This document shows positions 56,162 through 64,000 of a stretch of DNA of 64,000 bases, piece by piece. Source of the DNA: Muraenolepis orangiensis (taxonomy: Eukaryota; Chordata; Actinopteri; Gadiformes; Muraenolepididae); NCBI GenBank assembly GCA_027704905.1, contig CM051006.1:10783725-10847724 (forward strand), read 5' to 3'. Positions within the stretch are counted from its first letter, which is position 1, and each line of letters begins with the position of its first letter. The notes under the pieces were generated by a model, which was not told the DNA's origin, made no database searches, and worked only from the letters and a program-made list of their open reading frames with translations. Made by a program: the position numbers and the translations under genes.

Positions 56162-56702
56162 GGTTGCGATCTAAAGATGCATTTTCTGTACAATTAAAAT
56201 CCCCGCCCAAGAATAAAAAATCCTCCGTGGCACAACCGTTTAAAACATCATTCACTTTGAGTAAAAACAGCTTCCTCTCTGTACCGTTTGTTGGAGCATA
56301 CACATTTATAAAAACAACTGTAAAAAGGTCAAACCGTGCTTTTATTAAAAGCAACCTCCCATTGATACAATGCTCGACCTCCAGTGAGACAGGCTTAAAA
56401 GACTTGGAGAGGAGGAAGCCCACCCCCCCACTAAGAGAGGTGTTGTGGCTTAAAATGACTTCCCCCTCCCACTCCTTCTTCCAGTCCGTCTCATTAAAAA
56501 CATCACTGTGAGTCTCTTGTAAAAAGAGAACATCGACATGTTTTATTTTTGCAGTTTGAAATATTAGAGCCCTCTTTCTTTCCTCTCTGGCTCCGTTTAC
56601 ATTCAAACTTCCCACTCTAAAAGTATCCATTGCGAGTGAGATATTAAAAGCAAAAATAAAAACAAATAAATTAAACACACACATTGAGTTTTTTGAACTC
56701 AC
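56148..56702 (-). pseudogene. Tx1 APE-type endonuclease, C-terminal half deleted
   Basis: The domain that nicks the target. The frame contains MDTFRVGSLNVNGAREERKR (the SLNVNG block that coordinates metal), VDVLFLQETHSDVFNETDW with the catalytic QETH, SGGVGFLLSKSFKPVSLEVE, VVFINVYAPTNGTERKLFLL and DFLFLGGDFNCTENASLDRN with the GGDFNC motif. It stops at HAES, and the sequence joins a position about 130 codons further on. The conserved SDH motif is lost, so no activity would remain. The 23 residues before MDTF belong to the region between ORF1 and ORF2. Confidence 0.88.
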
Positions 56703-57076
56703 CGCTACCCATTTGCTTCCTTATTTTAGTCACCATTCTTTTGAGTCTATATACTTCCAACTCATCCAAGACAGACTGCTCCCTTCGGTTCATATGGAAC
56801 CTTGCTGAGGCACAAAAAATGGCCAAATCTGGGAAATATTCCTCTATTATCACGTTATGTTGGTTTTTTGTCTGCACCAGGTAATTTTTTATCATCTCAG
56901 CCGTGTACATTTTTTTTTGTTGGCTACTGCTCAAAACACCTGACACATCGCTGCTGTCAGACATACAATCATCCCAGCTCTCCTCCGCCTGTCCTTGCTC
57001 TCTTCCTTCCTTTCCCTCACTCTCCACTTTACTGCTCTTTGCAACGGTTGATGCATTTCTTTTATTATTCCTGCGT
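56671..57076 (-). pseudogene. Tx1 ORF1 C-terminal part, shifted frame
   Basis: Reading minus: TATKRRNNKRNASTVAKSSK, then MESEGKEGREQGQAEESWDD, CMSDSSDVSGVLSSSQQKK, MIKNYLVQTKNQHNVIIEEY and RREQSVLDELEVYRLKRMV, ending at LNVCV. It continues the ORF1 reading frame after a run of nine A residues at 57085-57093. Lys/Glu-rich and partly helical, it is likely to be the C-terminal region of the RNA-binding protein. A one-base length difference in the A-run accounts for the shift. Confidence 0.75.
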
Positions 57077-58471
57077 TTAGTAGCAGTCTTTTTTTTTATT
57101 TAGCATTTCTGTTGCCACCTCCTCTTCCTCCATCTCAGCAACCTCCACCTGCTCCCCCCATGTTTTCTGCTCCTCTCCTGTTTTTCCCATATATGTTTCA
57201 CTCTCCATATCTTCCTCCTGTGTTTTATTGACTTCACCTGTCTCTACACTTTCTTTTGCCAAATCACCTTGTGGTTCATTGCTTATCTCAGGGTTTTTTT
57301 CACCCTTTTTTTTTGTTTTTTTATCTTTTTTTCCCCCATCCCCCTTTTCTTCTGCTTCACACAAAACCACCACCTCATCCTCCTGAACGTAACCACCTAC
57401 ACCCTCACCCTGTGCAACACCACAGTCCCCCAAGCCGGACACATCACCAGAAACGCGCTGTATACCTCGCCCTCGTCCGCGCCCGCTCCGCGTCCGAGAC
57501 GTCACACCGCGCGCCACCGCCGACTGCTCAGGAGCAGCGCTGCCGTCAGCAGCAGCGGCCGCCTCCGGAGGGGGGCCCCCCACCACCGCAGCGGCCGCGT
57601 TAGCGGCCGCCACCGTGGGAGACACCCCTCCCTCAGCAGCAGCCACCTGCTGCTCCATTGCAACCGGCGCATCAGCCGCTGGCGCGGCAGTCCGCCCCGG
57701 CGCAGCCACGGGCGGTTTCGGCGCAACCGCCGCGGGTGGGCCTGGCGCAGCGGCGGACGACCCCGCCGCTGGCTCATTAGACGGCCCAGCCGGCGCCGCG
57801 TTGGACGGCCCAGCCGGCGGCGCGTTAGACGGCCCCGCCGGCGGCGCGTCATCCGGACCAGGCGGAGCCGGGTCCCCGCGCTTCGGACAGGCACTCACGG
57901 TGTGCCCCTCTTCCCCGCAACCAAAACACTTCATAACCGATGATGTTGCAAAAATCACGTAGTCATAATCATCCACCATAACGTAAAAACTGAGGTTAAG
58001 CTCCGCATTCCGATTGTTCAGAATCATATACACCTGTCTACGGTGAGACACTACGTGTTTCAGTAACTGAGACTCAGTTATGAAGGGAGGGACATTTGAA
58101 AGTATAACTTTAGTTGCGGGCAGCATCAGCGGCTGCACCTGTACAAACATCTCTCTCACCGTGATGCCCGTCTCGATGACGCAGTTCACCTTCTCCACCT
58201 GATCCAGAAAGATCACCACCGCGCTGTTCATCCATGCCAAGGACTTAATACTTCCGTGTCCGACCTTCTCCCCCACGGCCAGCCCGATCTCCTCCACAGT
58301 GCACGCGAAGCCGGCGGAGATCTTAATGCCGTGCTTCCGCGTGAGCTTGGCAAAGTCTCCATTTACCACGGCGCCGTCAGACGCCGGCCGGCGAGACGCC
58401 GGCAGGAGAAGCCCACACAACACCCCACACACCACCCAAAAGCACGAAAAGTACGCAAAACAAACTACCAC
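57077..58471 (-). CDS. Tx1 ORF1, gag-like RNA-binding protein (464 codons)
   Basis: ORF1 proteins coat the LINE RNA. Residues 30-170 look like a folded domain (NGDFAKLTRKHGIKISAG, KSLAWMNSAVVIFLDQVEKV, PATKVILSNVPPFITESQLL). A single CCHC zinc knuckle KCFGCGEEGHTVSACP lies at 181-196 with spacing CX2CX4HX4C. A Pro/Ala/Gly/Ser-rich stretch follows (about 200-310) with repeats of APPAGPSN type, then an Arg/Gly patch (RTRSGRGRGRGIQR, about 325-340) and an acidic/Lys C-terminus. The first 30 residues (hydrophobic) may be untranslated sequence, with the true start downstream. It stops early at NKKKDCY because of the homopolymer; the rest is at 56671. Confidence 0.85.
   Translation of the reverse strand: MVVCFAYFSCFWVVCGVLCGLLLPASRRPASDGAVVNGDFAKLTRKHGIKISAGFACTVEEIGLAVGEKVGHGSIKSLAWMNSAVVIFLDQVEKVNCVIETGITVREMFVQVQPLMLPATKVILSNVPPFITESQLLKHVVSHRRQVYMILNNRNAELNLSFYVMVDDYDYVIFATSSVMKCFGCGEEGHTVSACPKRGDPAPPGPDDAPPAGPSNAPPAGPSNAAPAGPSNEPAAGSSAAAPGPPAAVAPKPPVAAPGRTAAPAADAPVAMEQQVAAAEGGVSPTVAAANAAAAVVGGPPPEAAAAADGSAAPEQSAVARGVTSRTRSGRGRGRGIQRVSGDVSGLGDCGVAQGEGVGGYVQEDEVVVLCEAEEKGDGGKKDKKTKKKGEKNPEISNEPQGDLAKESVETGEVNKTQEEDMESETYMGKTGEEQKTWGEQVEVAEMEEEEVATEMLNKKKDCY
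57440..57905. other. GC- and CpG-rich ORF1 interior
   Basis: This part of ORF1 has many CpG dinucleotides and GCGGCCGC-like sites, unlike the AT-rich neighbourhood. A unit of about 24-30 bases (GGCGGCGCGTTAGACGGCCC-like) repeats three to four times at 57780-57855 and encodes the AGPSN repeats. Confidence 0.8.
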
Positions 58472-58585
58472 CTATAAACTATATTAAATTAACCCATTAC
58501 ACAAAAATAAATGGAAAATATAACGAGAAACGTCTCGCTCCTCTCTCTCTTTCACCCTCCGAAAATCCCAGCATGCACCAGGAAA

Positions 58586-58592
58586 GAAGAAG

Positions 58593-58623
<31 letters not shown>
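58586..58623. repeat. (GAA)3 plus (CAA)n microsatellite
   Basis: GAA units at 58586-58594 are followed by nine to ten CAA units. Located between the 5' end of the Tx1 LINE and the start of the next LINE. Confidence 0.95.
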
Positions 58624-58639
58624 TAACATGTGAACTGAT

Positions 58640-59937
58640 ATCTCGCAGCATGAAGTTGAGGCCATCATCAAAAAGATGAAACCCTCCACCTGTGCTCTGG
58701 ACCCCTTTCCCACAGCCCTGGTCAAATCTAACATTGGTGCCATAAGTCCCCTGATCACTTCAGTGATAAACCACTCCATCCAGTCTGGTCATGTTCCATC
58801 CCCATTAAAAGCTGCTATCATCAAACCACTCCTCAAAAAACCCACCTTAGACCCTGAAGTCCTGGCTAATTACAGACCCATCTCCAACCTGCCATTTCTA
58901 TCAAAGGTGCTGGAGAAGGTAATTGCCATTCAGATTCACGAACATCTCAAACACAATAACCTCTTTGAAAAATTCCAGTCTGGTTTCCGCCAGGGCCACA
59001 GTACAGAAACTGCCTTAGCCAGGGTGACCAATGATCTGCTGGTGACAGCTGACACCGGATCTCCATCCCTCCTCATCCTCCTGGATCTAACTGCAGCATT
59101 TGACACCGTCGACCATGACATTGTACTCCATCGTCTTCGCTCGACAATTTGACTCTGCCCTAAACTGGTTCACCTAATATCTCACCGGGAGGACTAAGCA
59201 CGTCACCTTGGGAGCGACAAAATCACAAACACACTCTGTGAACTGTGGTGTCCCTCAAGGATCAGCATGGAATATCTTTCCATTGCTATGCTGATGACAC
59301 ACAGCTCTACATCAGAACAAACCCAACCCCCTCCGCACCTCTGCCATCATCCAACATAACCACATGCCTGGAGGAGATAAAGGTGTGGATGAAGCACAAC
59401 TTCCTTCAATTAAACAGCTCCAAGACTGAAGCCATTCTAGTTGGCACTCTACATCAGGTCCTTTCATCCTCCATCACCAGCATCACCTTCGGTCTCACTC
59501 AGGATTGACTACAAAATCACCCTCTTCACCTATCAGTGCATTCATGGAAATGCTCCCTCATACATCAAAGAACTTCTCACCCCACAAACCTCCACGAGGA
59601 GCCTACGCTCTGAAAAGGCAAACCTCCTCCTTCCCCCCAGGACCAAACTGAAAACCATGGGAGACCGAGCCTTCTGCTCCGCTGCTCCGAGACTGTGGGA
59701 CGCCCTCCCAAACCAGCTGAGGACACCACCGACTGTGGATGTTTTTAAAAAAGGCCTAAAAACACATCTTTTTAGAATAGCTTTTCACTAGATTTTTAAA
59801 AAACCCCACTGGTTGCCATGCCGGCGTAAACGTCGCTGCTTTTATTCAGTTGTTTTATTTAAACCATTTTTACTCTGTAGCACTTTGAGTTTTGCCCACG
59901 CAAATTAAAAGTGCATTATAAATATAATTTATTATTT
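58640..59937 (+). mobile_element. L2-type LINE with internal deletions
   Basis: From 58676 the frame reads MKPSTCALDPFPTALVKSNI, IKPLLKKPTLDPEVLANYRP, FEKFQSGFRQGHSTETALAR and LILLDLTAAFDTVDHDIVLH (first catalytic Asp) to 59152. A shift and two deletions follow: GVPQGS is joined to ISFHCYADDTQLYIRT (59265-59310, catalytic YADD), and after KTEAILVGTLHQV about 100 codons are missing before YKITLFTYQCIHGNAPSYIK. The C-terminus GDRAFCSAAPRLWDALPNQL and FKKGLKTHLFRIAFH stops at 59791. The 3' UTR ends near 59937 with TTTATTATT. An almost identical 3' end lies at 37440. Confidence 0.88.
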
Positions 59938-59939
59938 GA

Positions 59940-60600
59940 ACATCTTCTGTCCTGACAGAGATGCACATAATGTGGCTTTAAGAAGCTTATCCCAAAGAGC
60001 TGTGCATTTTTACTCTGCTAATTACGTATATGGACTGAGATTACCCCCTATCAACGATCAGACTAATTAGTTGTTAGTTACGGTATATGACAGTTTTTTC
60101 TGTTGCCCATTTGTTATATAGGTAGCAATGGCATTGGATGTTTACGAGAATTCCAACGTTATTAAGGTCATAATTCAAAGACGCTAGCAGACGTGAGCAC
60201 GGCTCAATTGTCCCTAGCAAAACATAGCCGCGGAGCAGTCACTCCCTCACACGCAAAGTTCAATTAAAAATGCAATCATCATATGCAAATTGTGATTCAG
60301 AACATACAGGTTGTATGTTTAATCCTCTATGCCTTAGCGTTGTGCCCGTGTCACTCAGAGTCAGACACGTTTACTTTCCATAAACTGCTGAAGGTGTTTT
60401 TGTAAGTGGTCTTTCTCACAAATTATGTTTTAGGATGGGAATTAGGTTTTAGGTTTAGGTTTTAGGAATTAGGTTTAGACTCTGAAAGTGTATCCCCCTG
60501 TTATAGTGATGTATTTCACTTCTAAAACCGCCTTTCCCACATAAACCTTAAATGATACTGGGAGGAAAATGTAAGGAAAGCTTCATTTCACATTAGATAT
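59940..60600. other. Unassigned stretch
   Basis: No coding or repeat family was recognised. TTTAGG-like words (60440-60480) are a short local duplication. Confidence 0.35.
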
Positions 60601-60604
60601 TCAA

Positions 60605-60632
60605 GAGACTTTTTTTATCCCGAGGGAAATTA
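60605..60632 (-). mobile_element. Very short LINE/SINE terminus
   Basis: TTATCCCGAGGGAAATTATA is the same terminal sequence as in the 56-bp insertion at 17687-17742. Confidence 0.5.
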
Positions 60633-60645
60633 TAACCGTATATGA

Positions 60646-60647
<2 letters not shown>

Positions 60648-60722
<75 letters not shown>
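60648..60722. repeat. (GT)n microsatellite
   Basis: About 37 uninterrupted GT units. Confidence 0.98.
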
Positions 60723-60723
<1 letters not shown>

Positions 60724-60835
60724 CTCCATAGTATCTCCTTTATTCAGGCTTAAGTCCTTAAATCCTGTTACTTACACACACATGCATAAATAGTCATGCA
60801 CATCCCTCTCTACAATAACTCATTACCCCACAAAC

Positions 60836-61020
60836 CGCCTCCCGCACCCTCAGTTCTGCCAACAGCTCGCTCCTCAGGCCCTCAGTACTAAGCTCCACAC
60901 CATGGGGGGTAGAGGGCGTTTTTGCTCGGCTGCACCACGCCTGTAGAATGGCCTTCCTCATCATTAAAGGGCACAACAGACCCTGGACTCTTTTAAGACA
61001 GGCCTAAAAAGAGCTATCCT
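60836..61020 (+). mobile_element. LINE C-terminal coding fragment
   Basis: The plus strand reads STKLHTMGGRGRFCSAAPRL, then NGLPHH and RAQQTLDSFKTGLKRAIL. This aligns with the end of the LINE at 59640-59790 (TKLKTMGDRAFCSAAPRLWD). Two stops. It passes directly into a SINE-like tail. Confidence 0.75.
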
Positions 61021-61034
61021 GAGCTATCCTGGGG

Positions 61035-61197
61035 CGTCAGGATAGCACTGGCAGGATAGGCACCAAACTCCTAAACTACTACCCGGGAGCTGTATATAAA
61101 AATAGCTGCCCACTGCTCCGAATACCACAATATGTTAAATGCAGAGAAATGTTGTTTAACTGTGTGTATATGTATGTGACCAATAAAGAGGATTCAA
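61035..61197 (+). mobile_element. SINE body/tail
   Basis: GGGAGCTGTATATAAAAATA, GCTGCCCACTGCTCCGAATA, GTTAAATGCAGAGAAATG and ATGTGACCAATAAAGAGGAT match the SINE at 43377. The head is missing. Confidence 0.75.
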
Positions 61198-61291
61198 TCC
61201 TCTAGATTTCAATGGCCAATTAAACCTGAAGTACTATGATGATAAAATGGTGATGTCCAATTCCCGAACATAACTTTTGGAGTTATCTTCG

Positions 61292-61294
61292 CAA

Positions 61295-61345
<51 letters not shown>
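61292..61345. repeat. (CAGA)n tetranucleotide repeat
   Basis: About twelve CAGA/ACAG units with CAAA variants. Confidence 0.95.
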
Positions 61346-61348
<3 letters not shown>

Positions 61349-61443
61349 TGACAAACTAGACAACAAGACAAACATTCCCTCCAACACATTAAAACATTAA
61401 CCACATTACCACATTACCACATTCACGGACAAGGACAGTTCCC

Positions 61444-61493
61444 TCAGACGGGAATGATACCCACATTCACAGTGGGTACCATTCCCTGTCTGA
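61444..61493. repeat. Hairpin, 21-bp arms
   Basis: TCAGACGGGAATGATACCCA at 61444 pairs with 61472-61493 with one bulge and one mismatch around an ATTCACA loop. Confidence 0.85.
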
Positions 61494-61499
61494 ATCGGA

Positions 61500-63355
61500 G
61501 TTGCTGCAGAATCACGTTTTTTTATCAACTGATGGATGGTCTTTTTCTCTTTTCATGAAGCGGTTCCATTTGGGGAAAAAACAAACGTGTTTTTTTTAAT
61601 AATGCAAAACTAACATATCATGTGGGAGAGCTGGAGTCCCCTTCAAGACCCCGGGAGTGCCAAGCACACGGAGCTCCAGCTGCTCCGGGCGTTACGGAGG
61701 CAGGAGGACTTGATGACGGAGGTGATGGAGCGTAGCGTGGGGGTGGGGGTGTGAGACGCACAGGGCCTCAGCCTGGAGCCCCACAGCCATTCTAGCGTGG
61801 ACACTATGCGTGTGCTGCTGTGAGGCTGGTTGGAGCTGAGGCAAAAAACCCAGGCTAGGTCAGGTTGACTCAGCGTCTGGACGGTCGCTGGTTCCTTGCT
61901 TTGGGTCTCTGTCTTAAGTGTTGATCTGAGTTCACAATAGGAAGACTACTTGAACCTATATGCCTCTAGCGCCTGACTTAATAACATGCATCAAATGGAT
62001 CGCTTTGGATTAAACAAAGTCTCTGCTAAATGTTCAACCAGTAACTCCTCCTCATGAGCTGCTGGACTTTTGCTGCTAAAAAAAACCTCAGTATAAATAT
62101 ATTAATTTAGAATATAAATGTATAATAAAATGGACAACCTCAAATGAATAATCTGTGTGTTGCAAAATGGTTGAACTCACTGTGACCACTGTGAACTGAG
62201 ATCAAATGAAAAATGATTGATCATATGGACTTTGAACAAATATGTCATAACCTTGTCTTGGGTGGCTATATCGACTATCATCACCACAGAGCGCAGGGAA
62301 CAGGGAAATATATCGAGGCCGGGATGTAACAATTTCCCCCCTCAAAATAGAAAATTGAAAAGAGGTAATGTTCAGGGCAAAGTGTATCAAATAATAAATA
62401 AATAAGTTGTATTGACGTTTCTCATTTCCTCCACTCCGTTCTGTTTTCCACACACAAAAGCCCCACAAGGGTGTCTTTGCTTTGACCTAGTGATGACCTG
62501 ATCGATTGGACTAAATCAAATGACAAATGTTGTAAAGCAATACATCATTTCTCATGTGTGTGAGGGTGGTGGTGGGGGGGGCCCACAGTTTTTTTTCTTA
62601 TTTAACTTTGAATTGAATACCATCCTTGACTGTTCACGATGCGGTCACATAGCCACACATCACATGTATGTCAGATGAAGTGGTTCCATGTTCACTTTGA
62701 TCAGAAACTAATTCTAGGGCCAAATTGACAAAGCATTATATCTTACCACTAAGAGGTCTCCAAATAGCAGAAAAAGCAGAGTTTCTTCTTAACACCCATT
62801 CACAAAGCTGCTGAGACCAACTTTTTCTAAGGAACCGGGAGAAATCCTTAGCTAAGAGCTAAGGGCGGGGTTGAACCTGGTTGCTATGGACAGTGGTCTT
62901 GTTTCATGAACAAGTTAACTTTCTACTGTCACAGTGATTGGCTGAGATGAGTCTCTGTCAGTGATTGAATTGTAGGCATATTGTGGAAGGGGTACAGTAT
63001 TAGGTTGCCAAATTCCAATGAATAATTCCAAAAATATAAATGTAGGCATTACAAGCCGTTTAAAAAAGCAACAACACTTGTCATTGTCAGAGCAACATCA
63101 CACAGTGGGAGTGGCCACCCGGACGAATGACGACTAGTCTCAGTCTACCAGCCTACCCCACAGTGGGTCATACCAACTTGGTTAATCTATCCATCATATG
63201 TCTGGGTGGACACGCCCACATGTGATGTCACTATGTCAATGAGAATTTTAGTCACGTGATCATTTTTTAAATGTGGCTACTGCGTAGCTGTAAAGCTAGG
63301 GTTAATTTTCTTCACAAGAAAAGAAAGAAAGTCTGCAGGCTCCTGGGCCCCCCAC
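61500..63355. other. Unassigned stretch
   Basis: No gene or repeat family was recognised. The frames at 62202-62468 lie on both strands and look incidental. Confidence 0.35.
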
Positions 63356-63360
63356 CTCCT

Positions 63361-63413
63361 GTGTGTTGAGCTGTACCGGTGACCACCAGGGTCACCGGTA
63401 CAGCTCAACACAC
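63361..63413. repeat. Perfect hairpin, 24-bp arms
   Basis: Arms 63361-63384 (GTGTGTTGAGCTGTACCGGT start) and 63390-63413 are perfect reverse complements around a 5-base ACCAG loop. Confidence 0.97.
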
Positions 63414-63717
63414 CTGCAGCCCCTTCTCACACTCACACTGAGCTCATGCATTTCAAGCGTCTACGGTGTCCGTCACCGTATACTAACGACACTGTAAGCT
63501 GGCTCCTCTCTCTCTCTGCACTTTGAAGGGGAATCGTCGCGCTCGGCTACTGTGTAATATAAGAGTACTTGTGCTTCATTGTTCAAACATCATCTCCGCG
63601 GTTCCGCAGGAAAACATCGCGGACAGTTTTGACCGTCGATGTCATCGGTCTGGGAAACAAACAGAGAAAACACTTTTTTCACAATTTTCCAAATGTATAT
63701 ACTGTATCTTCAGTCAC

Positions 63718-63912
63718 TTTATTGTTGTTTAAATTGTGTATAGTATTGTTATAGTAGAGTGTTTTTTATAGAATATAGTAGGTCATATATTATGCTGTTT
63801 AGAGCATAGTATAGTATAGTATTGTTATTGAAATTCATACTGCGGGAGGGAATGGGGAGTTAGCATTCCATTGCACATGGCAAATAAAAACATCTTGAAT
63901 CTTGATATTGCA
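63718..63912 (+). mobile_element. LINE 3' UTR copy, TATAG-rich family
   Basis: TATAGTATTGTTATAGTAGA through GAAATTCATACTGCGGGAGG and TTCCATTGCACATGGCAAAT to an ATCTTGAATCTTGA tail; near copy of 34440-34690. Confidence 0.75.
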
Positions 63913-63929
63913 TATAATATTAGAATAGG

Positions 63930-64000
63930 AGAGTCTAATGGTCAAGGTGTTCCATACCCAGCTGAAGGTTGTTGGTTTGAACCCCAACGCCTGCAGGCAC
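63930..64000 (+). mobile_element. tRNA-like SINE head, cut by window end
   Basis: GTCTAATGGTCAAGGTG (A-box-like) and TTGGTTTGAACCCC (B-box-like) are spaced as in a tRNA promoter. The sequence ends at 64000, so its body cannot be seen. Confidence 0.55.

Larger units (their letters stand above)
52991..58580 (-). mobile_element. Tx1-clade LINE, almost full length (5.6 kb)
   Basis: Reading minus: a 5' UTR from about 58580, ORF1 (58471-56680) with a CCHC knuckle, and ORF2 with APE endonuclease (56702-56148), RT (56161-54159) and C-terminal domains (54207-53121), then a short 3' UTR to TTTATTTGATCACAATTGAT near 53010. The RT sequence (LDQEKAFDRVEHSFLW, GVRQGCALSGMLYALSLEPL, VYADDVVVF) is characteristic of the Tx1 group within the L1 superfamily. 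(TTC)n lies at both ends on the element strand. Defects: a one-base shift in ORF1, about 130 codons deleted after the GGDFNC motif, and frameshifts near 55400, 54180 and 53705. Confidence 0.88.

Noticed and set aside
57256..57962. Plus-strand frames of 115-224 residues with Arg- or Ala-rich content
   Set aside because: They are antisense to Tx1 ORF1, where the minus strand has the CCHC knuckle; GC-rich DNA gives few stops in any frame.
60432..60482. Telomere-like TTTAGG words
   Set aside because: Vertebrate telomeres are TTAGGG; only a few irregular units are present and they look like a local duplication.
60794..60976. 60-residue minus-strand frame
   Set aside because: The plus strand carries a recognisable LINE C-terminus (FCSAAPRL, LDSFKTGLKRAIL).

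Overview
The window looks like gene-poor, transposon-dense intergenic (or deep intronic) DNA of a ray-finned fish. The evidence is the company the repeats keep. There are several non-LTR retrotransposon lineages typical of teleosts: the L2/CR1/Rex1 kind, an L1 fragment, a Tx1-clade element and a Nimb/RTE-like element. There are Ty3/gypsy LTR elements, including one with a chromodomain, and tRNA-derived SINEs whose tails resemble L2 tails. DNA transposons are present, and there are about twenty long CA/GT and CT/GA microsatellites. I found no convincing host protein-coding gene, rRNA or functional tRNA. Every long reading frame with recognisable content belongs to a mobile element, and nearly all are broken.

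Layout, left to right. 0-4 kb: LINE tails and GT/CA arrays. 4.2-7.8 kb: a SINE, then a TTAA-flanked DNA transposon that contains a shorter copy of its own family, a solo gypsy LTR with a 5-bp target duplication, LINE pieces and an L2 tail with a 10-bp target duplication. 8.2-10.3 kb: an L1 3' part (minus) abutting a Rex1/L2-type LINE (plus). 12-14.5 kb: a PIF/Harbinger-like transposon inside a solo gypsy LTR. 14.7-18 kb: a nearly 3-kb L2/Rex1-type LINE (minus) with a 56-bp LINE tail inserted in its endonuclease. 20-26.9 kb: two different gypsy remnants, a 5' half and a 3' half with chromodomain and LTR, separated by a Nimb/RTE-like LINE. 27-33 kb: microsatellites, including a palindrome with CA/GT arms. 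34.9-38.4 kb: an element bounded by inverted repeats that carries an eroded reading frame I cannot assign. 39.2-42.6 kb: a gypsy element that lacks integrase. 43-48.5 kb: SINEs, a fossil LINE and a long hairpin. 49.2-51.8 kb: an L2 LINE with a long open reverse-transcriptase frame. 53-58.6 kb: an almost full-length Tx1-clade LINE with (TTC)n at both ends. 58.6-61.2 kb: LINE and SINE remnants. 61.2-64 kb: mostly unassigned, with two hairpins and a LINE tail.

The best candidates for something undescribed are the inverted-repeat element at 34.9-38.4 kb, the self-nested TTAA transposon at 4.4-7.8 kb (which shows how a short non-autonomous copy could arise by deletion between two 7-bp repeats), the microsatellite-targeted Tx1 element at 53-58.6 kb, and the recurring close inverted pairs of AC and GT arrays. 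Family names are from recognition of protein motifs and ends, without database comparison.
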